Shown here piece after piece: positions 1 through 8,638 of a DNA stretch of 25,346 bases. The stretch is from Sulfurirhabdus sp043759595 (GTDB lineage Bacteria; Pseudomonadota; Gammaproteobacteria; Burkholderiales; SMCO01). Within the stretch, counting starts at the first letter, position 1; every line of letters begins with the position of its first letter. The DNA lies in contig JAYVLG010000202.1 of assembly GCA_043759595.1 (NCBI GenBank), forward strand, positions 1 through 25,346, written 5' to 3'. The notes under the pieces were generated by a model. The model had not been told where the DNA came from. It did no database searches and saw only the letters and a program-made list of their open reading frames with translations. A program made the translations under genes and the position numbers.

Positions 1-759
1 TTTGGCAGTGGGGTGGATTTGCCCGGTGCGATGATTGTGTTGTTAGGGGTGATGGCAGCGATTCCTGTGTGTATGGCCCTGGGCTATACGATTGAGCGCG
101 TGGCATACCGTCCGCTTCGTAACGCGCCGAGGTTGGCACCCTTGATAACAGCCATTGGCGTTTCAATCGTCTTGCAAAACCTGGCTATGCTTATCTGGGG
201 ACGCAAATATATCTCATTTCCACCCATTCTGCCCGTTACGCGCCATGAAATTGGGGGTGCTACCATCACGGATTTACAGATAGTAATCGTGGTAATGTCC
301 GTGCTGCTGATGGCAGGTCTGGTGTTGCTGGTGCATAAAACCAAACTGGGCCGTGCCATGCGCGCGACAGCCCAAGCCCCTAAAATAGCGGGGCTGATGG
401 GTGTGAATATCAACACCATCATTTCAATTACCTTTATTATCGGTTCTGCAATTGCGGCGATAGCCGGGGTGATGGTAAGTGCCTACTATGGATTGGCACA
501 TTATTATATGGGCTTCATGTTGGGATTAAAGGCATTTTCTGCCGCCGTGCTGGGAGGTATTGGCAATCTGGCGGGCGCCATGCTGGGCGGGTTACTGCTG
601 GGTGTGATTGAAAGTCTTGGAGCCGGCTATATCGGAGATATTACCGGAGGTTTCCTGGGTAGCAACTATCAGGACATATTCGCATTCTTTGTGTTGATAC
701 TGGTGCTGGTATTCCGGCCTTCCGGTCTGTTGGGGGAGCGAGTCGTTGAACGTGCTTAA
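1..759 (+). CDS. livH: Branched-chain amino acid ABC transporter permease LivH (5' end outside window)
   Basis: Inner-membrane permease that, with LivM, forms the channel of a high-affinity leucine/isoleucine/valine-type ABC importer. The frame is open from base 1 (FGSGVDLPG...), so the true start lies upstream; the GTG at 13 is internal. Several hydrophobic membrane segments are visible, and the LivH family signature ERVAYRPLRNAPRLAPLI lies near the visible N-terminus. The C-terminus ends with the typical VLVFRPSGLLGE segment. The gene overlaps livM by 14 bases, implying translational coupling. No periplasmic binding protein (LivK type) is in the window. Substrate assignment rests on family resemblance; short-chain amides or urea are alternatives for this superfamily, but the downstream ATPases look LivG/LivF-like rather than UrtD/UrtE-like. 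Confidence 0.93.
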   Translation, partial: FGSGVDLPGAMIVLLGVMAAIPVCMALGYTIERVAYRPLRNAPRLAPLITAIGVSIVLQNLAMLIWGRKYISFPPILPVTRHEIGGATITDLQIVIVVMSVLLMAGLVLLVHKTKLGRAMRATAQAPKIAGLMGVNINTIISITFIIGSAIAAIAGVMVSAYYGLAHYYMGFMLGLKAFSAAVLGGIGNLAGAMLGGLLLGVIESLGAGYIGDITGGFLGSNYQDIFAFFVLILVLVFRPSGLLGERVVERA

Positions 760-1861
760 AATCGGGCACGACCGTAAAACAGCCTGGGTAACGTTTGCAT
801 TGCTCGGGGGGCTGGTGGCTGCCCTGCCCTTTTTGGTGGATGCTGGTTTAGGCCAGAGCTGGGTACGTATACTGGATTTCACTTTGCTGTATATCATGTT
901 GGCCCTGGGGCTCAATATCGTGGTTGGGTATGCAGGCTTGCTGGACCTGGGCTATGTTGCATTTTACGCAGTTGGTGCTTATCTTTACGCATTGCTCGCC
1001 TCCCCCCAGTTTGGATTGCACTTGCCGTTTTGGGTTCTATTGCCGACAGGCGCTTTGGTCGCCGGCGCGTTTGGAGTGTTGCTAGGGGCGCCCACTTTGC
1101 GCTTGCGAGGCGATTATCTGGCGATCGTCACATTGGGATTTGGCGAAATCATCCGAATTTTTCTCAACAATCTTAACACCCCTGTGAATATAACCAATGG
1201 CCCACAGGGGGTTAACATGATTGACCCTATAGCGATTGGCGATTTTTCCCTGAATCAAACCCACAATGTGCTGGGATTGAGTATTCCTGGTGTGCACAAC
1301 TATTATTATCTGTTCCTGGCGTTAACGCTGTTCATCATTTTTGTCTCCATGAGGCTGCAGGATTCCCGCATTGGTCGTGCCTGGGTGGCCATTCGGGAGG
1401 ATGAAGTGGCAGCGGAAGCCATGGGGATTAATACCCGTAATGTGAAGTTGCTGGCCTTTGCCATGGGCGCGTCATTTGGCGGGGTATCTGGCGGGCTATT
1501 CGCAGGGTTTCAGGGCTTTATAAGCCCTGAAAGCTTTAACCTGATGGAATCCGTGATGATTTTATGCATGGTCGTACTGGGCGGGATGGGTAATATTTTC
1601 GGCGTGATATTAGGGGCGGTACTGCTGACGGTGTTGCCGGAGGCGCTTCGCTACATTGGTGAATTTGAGCAATATGTTTTTGGCAGAGTTATTGTTGAGC
1701 CATCTGATTTGCGTATGCTGATATTTGGTTTGGCACTGATTCTGATGATGCTTTACCGGCCGGCAGGATTAATGCCCGCCGCCCGCCGTCGTCGCGAATT
1801 TGTAGCAAGTCCGAACATTCTGGAACAGGAACAGGCCAGTCTCTATGACAGTCATAAATAA
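746..1861 (+). CDS. livM: Branched-chain amino acid ABC transporter permease LivM
   Basis: Second permease of the Liv importer, 371 residues and strongly hydrophobic. Family marks are LDLGYVAFYAVGAY, the cytoplasmic loop GAPTLRLRGDYLAIVTLGFGE that couples to the ATPases, and the EAMGI(N)...K(L)LAFA block. The start is taken as TTG at 746, preceded by GGGGGAG at 732-737 with suitable spacing; it lies within the last codons of livH. A GTG two codons later (752) is the alternative. The C-terminus carries a hydrophilic tail after LYRPAGLMP that varies between homologues. It is followed after 15 bases by livG, so one transcript is likely. Confidence 0.93.
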   Translation: MNVLKIGHDRKTAWVTFALLGGLVAALPFLVDAGLGQSWVRILDFTLLYIMLALGLNIVVGYAGLLDLGYVAFYAVGAYLYALLASPQFGLHLPFWVLLPTGALVAGAFGVLLGAPTLRLRGDYLAIVTLGFGEIIRIFLNNLNTPVNITNGPQGVNMIDPIAIGDFSLNQTHNVLGLSIPGVHNYYYLFLALTLFIIFVSMRLQDSRIGRAWVAIREDEVAAEAMGINTRNVKLLAFAMGASFGGVSGGLFAGFQGFISPESFNLMESVMILCMVVLGGMGNIFGVILGAVLLTVLPEALRYIGEFEQYVFGRVIVEPSDLRMLIFGLALILMMLYRPAGLMPAARRRREFVASPNILEQEQASLYDSHK

Positions 1862-1876
1862 GTCAGGGCGTCGAGC

Positions 1877-2647
1877 TTGAGCACCGTTTTATTAGCAGCA
1901 GAAAATCTGTCCAAGCAGTTTGGTGGTCTGGCAGCGTTAAGTAATGTCTCATTCACCATTAATCAAGGGGAAATCTTTGGCCTGATTGGCCCCAATGGCG
2001 CAGGTAAAACCACGCTTTTTAATGTGCTTACCGGGCTTTATACACCCAGCAGCGGCACGGTAATGCTGGCAGGGAATGCATTGCTTGGATTGAAACCACA
2101 CCAGGTAGTCAAATTCGGTTTAGCGCGCACGTTTCAAAATATTCGGCTGTTTGCCAATATGACCGCCCTGGAAAATGTCATGGTCGGGCGACATGTCCGA
2201 ACAAGCGCGGGAGTCATAGGGGCCATATTGCGAGGCACCGGTACCCGGGCAGAAGAAGCAGCCATCACAAAACGAGCCCATGAATTGCTTGATCTGGTAG
2301 GCGTAGCGAACCACGCCCATTCCCTGGCTAAACATCTCTCCTATGGCGATCAACGCCGCCTGGAAATTGCCCGTGCTCTGGCAACAGAACCAAAGTTGCT
2401 GGCGCTGGACGAGCCTGCCGCCGGAATGAACCCTGCTGAGCGGGTCGGATTGCAAAAGCTGCTGGAAAAACTGCGCGGTGTGGGTGTGACATTACTGTTA
2501 ATCGAACATGATGTGAAGCTGGTCATGGGGATGTGTGACCGGATAGCGGTACTGGATTACGGCAAGAAAATTGCTGAAGGGAAACCGGCTGAAGTGCAGC
2601 GCGATCCGCTCGTGATTGAAGCTTATCTGGGTGGCCCGTTATCATGA
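1877..2647 (+). CDS. livG: Branched-chain amino acid ABC transporter ATPase LivG
   Basis: Cytoplasmic ATPase subunit, 256 residues, the usual LivG length. The motifs are complete: Walker A GPNGAGKT at residues 38-45, the LivG-type signature LSYGDQRRLEIARAL from residue 154, Walker B LLALDEP around 174-180, and the switch histidine in IEHD (H211). The LSYGDQ form of the signature separates it from LivF, which has LSGGEQ. The start is TTG at 1877, just after the livM stop, and the ribosome-binding sequence there is weak, which suggests coupling to livM translation. Its stop overlaps the livF start by four bases (ATGA). Confidence 0.95.
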   Translation: MSTVLLAAENLSKQFGGLAALSNVSFTINQGEIFGLIGPNGAGKTTLFNVLTGLYTPSSGTVMLAGNALLGLKPHQVVKFGLARTFQNIRLFANMTALENVMVGRHVRTSAGVIGAILRGTGTRAEEAAITKRAHELLDLVGVANHAHSLAKHLSYGDQRRLEIARALATEPKLLALDEPAAGMNPAERVGLQKLLEKLRGVGVTLLLIEHDVKLVMGMCDRIAVLDYGKKIAEGKPAEVQRDPLVIEAYLGGPLS

Positions 2648-3354
2648 AATTAATCGAAATCCAGAATCTTAAAGTCGCTTACGGCGGTATTCATGCTGTG
2701 AAGGGAATCGATATCGAAATTGAATCTGGTGAGCTGGTCTGCCTGATCGGCGCCAATGGCGCGGGTAAAACAACCACCCTGAAGGCTTTATGCGGCATGC
2801 TGCCCCTGTCGCAAGGTGCTGTTCATTTTGAGGGGCGCAGTATTGCGGGTATGCCTACTCATGAAATCGTCAAGCAAGGTATATCGATGGTACCCGAAGG
2901 AAGGGGCGTATTTAGCCGATTGACGGTGGCGGAAAACCTGGAAATGGGCGCTTATATACGCAATGATAGAGCAGAGATCCGGCGTGATATGGATCAAATG
3001 TACACGTTATTCCCTCGCTTGCATGAGCGTCGAACACAACAGGCAGGCACGCTTTCGGGAGGGGAGCAACAATTGCTGGCCATGGGACGCGCCTTGATGG
3101 GCCGACCCAAACTCTTGTTTCTGGATGAGCCCAGCATGGGGCTTGCCCCCATCATGGTGCAAAAGATTTTTGAAACGATCCGGAGTATAGCTGACCAGGG
3201 TGTAACGATTTTTCTGGTTGAGCAGAATGCCAAGCTTGCCCTAGAAATCAGTCATCGGGGCTATGTGATGGAAAGTGGTCTGATCACCTTAAAAGGCGAG
3301 GCACAATCGCTTTTAAAAAACCCGCTGGTGCAGCAGGCTTATCTGGGCGAGTAA
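2644..3354 (+). CDS. livF: Branched-chain amino acid ABC transporter ATPase LivF
   Basis: Second ATPase of the importer, 236 residues. Walker A is GANGAGKT at 36-43, the signature LSGGEQQ starts at 137, Walker B with LFLDEPSMGLAP is around 158-169, and VEQN carries Asn where LivG has a switch His, as is usual in LivF. The ATG overlaps the livG stop in an ATGA arrangement. The gene is the last of the operon; the next gene (hemF) converges from the other strand after only 25 bases, and I see no clear hairpin terminator in that gap. Confidence 0.95.
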   Translation: MKLIEIQNLKVAYGGIHAVKGIDIEIESGELVCLIGANGAGKTTTLKALCGMLPLSQGAVHFEGRSIAGMPTHEIVKQGISMVPEGRGVFSRLTVAENLEMGAYIRNDRAEIRRDMDQMYTLFPRLHERRTQQAGTLSGGEQQLLAMGRALMGRPKLLFLDEPSMGLAPIMVQKIFETIRSIADQGVTIFLVEQNAKLALEISHRGYVMESGLITLKGEAQSLLKNPLVQQAYLGE

Positions 3355-3379
3355 AGCTTGCATGAACCAGATACCGTGC

Positions 3380-4279
3380 CTAACTTAACCAATCCTTGCC
3401 GATTAAAAAATCCGAATAAAGTTTTGCTTCGGCAGTACCTGCTTCAGGCTGCCAGTCATAGCGCCATTTCACAATGGGGGGCAACGACATCAGAATAGAT
3501 TCCGTGCGCCCACCGGACTGCAAGCCGAAGAGGGTTCCACGATCGTATACCAGATTGAACTCAACATAGCGTCCACGCCGATAAGCTTGAAAATCTCGCT
3601 CCCGTTCTCCATAGGGGGTGTCCATGCGTTTTTCCAGGATGGGGACATAGGCGGAAAGGAAGTGATCCCCTACACTTTCTATGAGGTTGAAGCTGAAATC
3701 AAAATCCTTGTCGTTCAGGTCATCAAAGAAAATGCCGCCTATGCCTCGGGGTTCCTGGCGATGCTTGAGGTAAAAATACTCATCACACCATTTTTTAAAG
3801 CGGGGGTAATAGCTTTCATCAAAAGGCCGGAGTGCATTGCTGCACATTTGGTGGAAATGGACCGAATCTTCCTCAAAACCGTAGTAAGGGGTTAAGTCCA
3901 TGCCGCCGCCAAACCACCAGACGGGCTCTGCACCGGGTTTTTGCGCAACAAAAAAGCGGACGTTCATGTGTACAGTAGGGGCATAAGGGTTACGGGGGTG
4001 GAAAACCAGAGAAACGCCCATGGCTTCGAAGTTCCGGCCAGCCAGTTCCGGGCGATGCGCAGAAGCAGATGGGGGCAGGTTCTGTCCGAATACGTGGGAG
4101 AAGTTAACGCCACCTCGTTCCAGAAGATTGCCCTCTTCCATGACGCAACTGGTACCGCCTCCACCTTCTGGCCGTTCCCAGGAGTCGCGAAGAAATTTGT
4201 TACCGTCGACTTGTTCCATCCGTTCAACGATCAGCTCTTGCAGCTCCAGCAAAAATTCTTTAACTTTTAGAATATCCAT
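3380..4279 (-). CDS. hemF: Oxygen-dependent coproporphyrinogen III oxidase
   Basis: Converts coproporphyrinogen III to protoporphyrinogen IX by two oxidative decarboxylations using O2, a late step of heme synthesis in the cytoplasm. It is 299 residues long, matching bacterial HemF. Conserved blocks are the Gly-rich GGGGTSCVMEEG (39-50), HPRNPYAPTVHMN (94-106), WWFGGGMDLTPYY (121-133), and the C-terminal YVEFNLVYDRGTLFGLQSGG. An AGGAG sequence lies 12 bases before the ATG, slightly far but usable. The gene follows tsaC after 8 bases and is the last gene of the minus-strand cluster. An oxygen-dependent oxidase points to an organism with aerobic or microaerobic metabolism. Confidence 0.97.
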   Translation of the reverse strand: MDILKVKEFLLELQELIVERMEQVDGNKFLRDSWERPEGGGGTSCVMEEGNLLERGGVNFSHVFGQNLPPSASAHRPELAGRNFEAMGVSLVFHPRNPYAPTVHMNVRFFVAQKPGAEPVWWFGGGMDLTPYYGFEEDSVHFHQMCSNALRPFDESYYPRFKKWCDEYFYLKHRQEPRGIGGIFFDDLNDKDFDFSFNLIESVGDHFLSAYVPILEKRMDTPYGERERDFQAYRRGRYVEFNLVYDRGTLFGLQSGGRTESILMSLPPIVKWRYDWQPEAGTAEAKLYSDFLIGKDWLS

Positions 4280-4287
4280 AATAACAC

Positions 4288-4884
4288 TTAGCTCCTGAAG
4301 ATCTTGCCGCTCTTGAAGTCCATAATAGTTGAGGGACGTTTACGTTTTCCGATGCGCCCAGGCAATACCATAACCTGCTTGCCGAAGGCTGCAACGCATG
4401 CCTGATAGGTTTTGAGTGCTCTTTGACCAGACCGGTTTGCGCTGGTAGAAATCAGAGCCATATCAAATGCGTGGCAAAGGCGTGCTGCATCTGTGTGAGC
4501 AGTTACTCTTGCAGCAATGCTTTTGTGGCGACCAGTTATAAAATGTGGGGTGTTGCGTGCCGTCGGTAAAAGCACCGTAGTGGGTCCGGGCCAGAACTGC
4601 ATCAATTTCTCTCGCTCTTCCACAGACAGGGGTGAAATAAAGGAGGAAAGTTGCGCGAGATCCGAAGCAATGAGAATGAGGCCTTTGTTTTTGGGCCGAC
4701 CCTTAAGGGCGAGAATTTTGCAGATGGCTTGATAGTTACGTGGGTCGCACCCTAATCCATAGCAAGATTCGGTTGCATAAGCGATGATGCCGCCATTTCT
4801 TATATGGGTACGAATGCTGGGAAGTAGTGATAAAAATGGAGATGCGGCGGTCTTGTAATAAAGTGAAGAGTTGACCGAACGCAT
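4288..4884 (-). CDS. tsaC: L-threonylcarbamoyladenylate synthase (YrdC/Sua5 type)
   Basis: Makes threonylcarbamoyl-AMP from threonine, bicarbonate and ATP for the t6A modification of ANN-decoding tRNAs. The 198-residue single-domain form corresponds to TsaC rather than to two-domain Sua5. Visible family marks are YATESCYGLGCDP (36-48), KGRPKNKGLILI (61-72), the PGPTTVLLP block, SIAARVTAH, ALISTSANRSG, and a C-terminus KRPSTIMDF...IFRS that resembles E. coli TsaC. The start at 4884 lies 17 bases after purE; an AGGA is present upstream. The position between purE and hemF makes it part of the same transcript. Confidence 0.93.
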   Translation of the reverse strand: MRSVNSSLYYKTAASPFLSLLPSIRTHIRNGGIIAYATESCYGLGCDPRNYQAICKILALKGRPKNKGLILIASDLAQLSSFISPLSVEEREKLMQFWPGPTTVLLPTARNTPHFITGRHKSIAARVTAHTDAARLCHAFDMALISTSANRSGQRALKTYQACVAAFGKQVMVLPGRIGKRKRPSTIMDFKSGKIFRS

Positions 4885-4901
4885 TCCGTTTTAATCCTAA
4901 A

Positions 4902-5414
4902 TTATGCGTTACCTTTGATTTTGGCCTGTAATGCTTCGTCTTTGGCAATAATCTGCTGGGCATTGGCTTCGCGTTCTGCTTTCAGTCGCAGGAACAGCGC
5001 TTCGTCTTCTATTGCGAGAATCTGGGCGGCAAGATATGCGGCATTTTTAGCACCTGCTTTGCCGACTGCAACGCTGGCAACTGGAATGCCGCCAGGCATT
5101 TGCACGGTAGAAAGCAGTGAATCAAAGCCGGAAAGTGGCCCACCTTCCATTGGTACACCAATAACAGGGCGTAACGTGTGCGCAGCTACTGCACCCGCAA
5201 GGTGCGCGGCAAGCCCGGCGGCAGCGACAAATACCCTGCAGCCACGAGATTCAGCGGACTTCACGTACTCAATGGTTTTTTCAGGGGTTCGGTGAGCGGA
5301 TGTGATTTTCACTTCCCATGGGACACTGAGAGAGGTAAGCATATCAAGCGTCGCTTGCATGGTAGGCAGGTCCGAATCTGAACCCATCAAGACGGCAACA
5401 AATGGTTTGGTCAT
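4902..5414 (-). CDS. purE: N5-carboxyaminoimidazole ribonucleotide mutase PurE
   Basis: Moves the carboxyl group of N5-CAIR to give CAIR in de novo purine synthesis; a cytoplasmic class I PurE normally paired with PurK. It is 170 residues. The N-terminal phosphate-binding GSDSDLPTM (11-19) and the catalytic SAHRTPE with His41 are clear, as are GLAAHLAGAVAAHT and the PVIGVPM...GFDSLLSTVQMPGGIPVA segment. AAGGAA stands seven bases before the ATG. The gene follows purD after 12 bases. No purK is in the window, so the partner enzyme must be elsewhere. Confidence 0.97.
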   Translation of the reverse strand: MTKPFVAVLMGSDSDLPTMQATLDMLTSLSVPWEVKITSAHRTPEKTIEYVKSAESRGCRVFVAAAGLAAHLAGAVAAHTLRPVIGVPMEGGPLSGFDSLLSTVQMPGGIPVASVAVGKAGAKNAAYLAAQILAIEDEALFLRLKAEREANAQQIIAKDEALQAKIKGNA

Positions 5415-5426
5415 GAATCTATTCCT

Positions 5427-6713
5427 TTAGTCAGGTTTGCTAGGTTTTAATGCAATCGCTCGGTGCCCGATATCACGTCTCATCTGGGAACCATCAAATT
5501 TTATTTTGTCTGCAATATCGTAAGCTCTGCGTTGGGCCAGCTTCACATTGTCACCCAATGCAGTTACACAGAGAACACGTCCACCGCTGGTAACCACTTC
5601 TTTGTCGCGAAGGGTAGTACCGGCATGAAAAACATGAAAATCATCTTCATCAGCAGGCAGGTAAGAGATTACATCCCCTTTTCGTGGCGTATCCGGGTAG
5701 TTATGGGCTGCCATTACGATACCCAGAGCCGTTCGTCTGTCCCACTCCGCTTCTGCACGGTCGAGTGTGCCATTCACTGCGTGCTCAACCAGATTTACCA
5801 GATCGCTTTTAAGGCGCATCATAATTGGCTGGGTTTCCGGATCGCCCATGCGGCAATTGAATTCCAGCACTTTTGGGGTGCCTTGCTTGTCGATCATGAT
5901 GCCAGCGTAAAGGAAGCCGGTATAGGCTTCGCCTTCTTTTTTCATGCCTTGCATGACTGGTAAAATGACTTCCCGCATGATTCTCGCATGTAACTGAGGG
6001 GTGATGACCGGTGCAGGAGAGTAAGCACCCATGCCACCGGTGTTGGGACCTTTATCTTCGTCAAGCAGGCGCTTATGATCCTGGCTGGTGGCAAGGGGGA
6101 GCACATGCTCACCATCTGCCATGACGATAAAACTGGCTTCTTCACCTTCAAGGAATTCTTCAATGACAATACGGGAACCTGCGCCGCCCATCTTGTTTCC
6201 CACCAGCATCATGTCAACGGCTGCATGGGCTTCTTCGGCAGTAGTGGCGACAACCACGCCTTTGCCTGCTGCCAGTCCATCTGCCTTGATGACAATCGGT
6301 GCCCCTTTGACATCAATATAAGTATGGGCTTTGATAGCGTCAGTAAAAGTGACGTAGGCACCGGTAGGAATATTGTTTCGGACCATAAAGGCCTTTGCGA
6401 AATCCTTGGACCCTTCCAGCTGGGCAGCCCGTTTGGTCGGGCCGAAAATCTTCAATCCGGCGTTTCTAAATGCATCAACCACGCCATCTGCTAAAGGGGC
6501 TTCAGGGCCTACGACGGTTAGTGAAATATTCTCCCGTTGCGCAAAGCTGACTAGTTCAGGGATGCCGGTTATGTCCACATTGGTGAGATGCGGGTCTAAT
6601 GCTGTGCCGGCGTTGCCTGGGGCAACGAGTACTTTGTGGATACGATCGGATTGGGAAAGTTTCCAGGCCAGGGCGTGTTCTCGCCCTCCGCTACCGATAA
6701 CCAGAATTTTCAT
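5427..6713 (-). CDS. purD: Phosphoribosylamine-glycine ligase (GAR synthetase)
   Basis: ATP-dependent joining of glycine to phosphoribosylamine, the second step of purine synthesis. It is 428 residues, standard for monofunctional bacterial PurD. The N-terminal nucleotide-fold motif GSGGREHALAWKL starts at residue 7. The ATP-grasp region shows IKADGLAAGKGV at 142-153, EEFLEGEEAS, and the metal-binding VLEFNCRMGDPETQ. The start ATG at 6713 has an AGG seven bases upstream. It is separated from purH by 73 bases that contain a 9-bp inverted repeat, and it sits 12 bases before purE. Confidence 0.97.
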   Translation of the reverse strand: MKILVIGSGGREHALAWKLSQSDRIHKVLVAPGNAGTALDPHLTNVDITGIPELVSFAQRENISLTVVGPEAPLADGVVDAFRNAGLKIFGPTKRAAQLEGSKDFAKAFMVRNNIPTGAYVTFTDAIKAHTYIDVKGAPIVIKADGLAAGKGVVVATTAEEAHAAVDMMLVGNKMGGAGSRIVIEEFLEGEEASFIVMADGEHVLPLATSQDHKRLLDEDKGPNTGGMGAYSPAPVITPQLHARIMREVILPVMQGMKKEGEAYTGFLYAGIMIDKQGTPKVLEFNCRMGDPETQPIMMRLKSDLVNLVEHAVNGTLDRAEAEWDRRTALGIVMAAHNYPDTPRKGDVISYLPADEDDFHVFHAGTTLRDKEVVTSGGRVLCVTALGDNVKLAQRRAYDIADKIKFDGSQMRRDIGHRAIALKPSKPD

Positions 6714-6735
6714 ATGTAAGCCTAAAAATCTTGAA

Positions 6736-6777
6736 AAGCGTAAAACAAAGCAGATTACTCGGGATCACTTTACGCTT
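6736..6777 (-). repeat. Inverted repeat between purH and purD
   Basis: Perfect 9-bp arms (AAGCGTAAA at 6736-6744 and TTTACGCTT at 6769-6777) enclose a 24-base loop in the purH-purD gap. In the transcript the distal arm runs into TTTTC and later ATTTTT, so it could act as a weak terminator or mRNA processing site that lowers purDE relative to purH. The long loop makes a strong intrinsic terminator unlikely. The arms do not resemble the E. coli PurR operator. Confidence 0.35.
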
Positions 6778-6786
6778 CGCTAATAA

Positions 6787-8349
6787 TTAATGTCTGAAGT
6801 GTCGAGCACCGGTAAATACCATGGCGATACCATGTTCGTCTGCAGCTGCGATCACTTCATCGTCACGAATACTGCCACCAGGCTGAATAATCGCTTTAGC
6901 CCCCGCCGCTGCCACCACATCCACACCATCGCGGAACGGGAAGAACGCGTCAGAAGCCACGGCGGAATTTTTCAGTTCCAGTCCTGCATTTTGTGCCTTG
7001 ATTGAGGCAATGCGTGTGCTGTCAACGCGGCTCATCTGACCGGCACCCACGCCCAGTGTCTGGCCATTTGCGGCAAACACGATGGCGTTGGATTTCACAT
7101 ACTTAGCGACACGCCAGGCAAATAACAGGTCTTGCAACTGTTGTTCCGTTGGGGCCAATTTGGTTACAACGCGCAAGTCGGCTGCAGAAACGTTGAGGGT
7201 ATCTGGTGACTGTACCAAAATCCCCCCGCCTACGCGCTTGAAGTCCCACTCGTTACTGTTGTTATCCAGCGCCACGGATAGTAAACGAATATTCGGTTTT
7301 TTCGCAAAGACCTCAGCAGCCTCGGCAGATACACCGGGTGCAATCACGACTTCAACGAAAATCTGGATGACGGCCTCTGCTGTAGCGCGGTCCAGTTCAC
7401 GGTTGAAAGCGACAATCCCGCCAAAGGCAGAGGTGGAGTCAGTCGCAAGCGCTAGCTTATAGGCAGAATGAATGCTATCAGCTACACCAACGCCACAAGG
7501 GTTGGCGTGTTTAATAATAACGCATGCTGGCGCATCGAATGTTTTGACACATTCCCATGCTGCATCAGAGTCGCCGATATTATTATAGGATAATTCTTTT
7601 CCCATCAGTTGCGTGTAGTTACTGATAGAGCCAGGCAATGCCTTGTTGTCGCGGTAAAAAGCACCTTGCTGGTGCGGGTTTTCACCGTATCGCAGGTCTT
7701 GCACCTTGGTAAATTGCATGTTCAGGGATTGCGGGAAGGGCTGGCGCTTGTTCTGAACATCCAGGCTGGTCAGATAGTTGCTGATTGCTCCATCATAGGC
7801 AGCAGTATGTGTAAATGCTTTTTTGGCCAGACTGACACGGGTTTCTGCACCTATAGCGCCCTGGGTTGAAGACAGTTCAGTCAGCAAGCTGGCGTAGTCT
7901 TTCGGGTCAGTGACAATTGAAACGTGCTGATAGTTTTTTGCAGCGGCGCGAACCATGGTCGGGCCGCCGATATCGATGTTTTCTATCGCATCTTCCAGCG
8001 AACAATCGGTTTTTGCAATGGTCTGTGTGAAGGGGTAAAGATTCACTACCACCAGATCAATATTGGCAAAACCGGCATTGGCCATTGCTGCAACATGTTC
8101 AGGCAAATCACGACGGGAAAGAATACCCGCATGAATTTTCGGGTGCAGTGTTTTTACCCGGCCATCCAGCATTTCAGGGAAACCGGTGTAGTCCGCCACT
8201 TCGGTCACGTCAACACCTGCTTCGGTCAATAGTTTGGCAGTTCCACCAGTGGTAAGAATTTCGATATCGAATTGTTTCAGACCTTTGGCAAAATCCACAA
8301 TGCCGGCTTTATCGGAAACGCTAATGAGTGCACGCTTAATAATTGTCAT
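6787..8349 (-). CDS. purH: Bifunctional AICAR formyltransferase/IMP cyclohydrolase
   Basis: Performs the last two steps to IMP. It is 520 residues, the usual size. The N-terminal cyclohydrolase (MGS-like) domain shows SVSDKAG, TTGGTAKLL and DGRVKTLHPKIHAG (62-75). The C-terminal formyltransferase domain contains RYGENPHQQ and the catalytic Lys-His pair K280-H281 in IIKHANPCGVG. The C-terminus has DAFFPFRDGVD and the FTGARHFRH end typical of the family. The gene follows fis after 52 bases that hold only a short weak hairpin, so read-through from dusB-fis is plausible. Confidence 0.98.
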   Translation of the reverse strand: MTIIKRALISVSDKAGIVDFAKGLKQFDIEILTTGGTAKLLTEAGVDVTEVADYTGFPEMLDGRVKTLHPKIHAGILSRRDLPEHVAAMANAGFANIDLVVVNLYPFTQTIAKTDCSLEDAIENIDIGGPTMVRAAAKNYQHVSIVTDPKDYASLLTELSSTQGAIGAETRVSLAKKAFTHTAAYDGAISNYLTSLDVQNKRQPFPQSLNMQFTKVQDLRYGENPHQQGAFYRDNKALPGSISNYTQLMGKELSYNNIGDSDAAWECVKTFDAPACVIIKHANPCGVGVADSIHSAYKLALATDSTSAFGGIVAFNRELDRATAEAVIQIFVEVVIAPGVSAEAAEVFAKKPNIRLLSVALDNNSNEWDFKRVGGGILVQSPDTLNVSAADLRVVTKLAPTEQQLQDLLFAWRVAKYVKSNAIVFAANGQTLGVGAGQMSRVDSTRIASIKAQNAGLELKNSAVASDAFFPFRDGVDVVAAAGAKAIIQPGGSIRDDEVIAAADEHGIAMVFTGARHFRH

Positions 8350-8401
8350 ATCAGGAAAACTTTGAAGTTAGTGATTGTTTAAGTAAGTCTTTGCAAGACC
8401 A

Positions 8402-8638
8402 TTATTTAATACCGTATTCTTTCATTTTTTTCCGCAAAGTGTTGCGATTAAGGCCTAGCAACTCTGCAGCACGGGTCTGGTTGCCTTGTGCGCGAACCAG
8501 TATGGTTTCCAGTAGCGGTTTTTCAACTGAGGCGATAACCATCTCGTAAATCGTACAGGGTGTTTCTCCATCCAGGTCTTTGAAATACACATCCAGAGAT
8601 TTTTTGATACAAGCCGCAATTTCATTGTCTTTTGTCAT
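8402..8638 (-). CDS. fis: Fis family DNA-binding nucleoid protein
   Basis: Small DNA-bending regulator that acts on rRNA promoters, recombination sites and chromosome structure. It is 78 residues, the short form usual in Betaproteobacteria (E. coli Fis has 98). The C-terminal helix-turn-helix AAELLGLNRNTLRKKMKEYGI (about 57-77) is nearly the same as in enteric Fis and in NtrC-family C-termini; no AAA+ domain is present. The ATG overlaps the dusB stop by four bases, so the classic dusB-fis operon is kept. Its location just before purH puts growth-linked Fis synthesis and purine synthesis on adjacent genes. Confidence 0.96.
   Translation of the reverse strand: MTKDNEIAACIKKSLDVYFKDLDGETPCTIYEMVIASVEKPLLETILVRAQGNQTRAAELLGLNRNTLRKKMKEYGIK

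Noticed and set aside
5463..6494. Open frames of 166 and 139 codons on the plus strand opposite purD
   Set aside because: Antisense shadows of a well-defined purD gene, with no motifs or ribosome-binding support.
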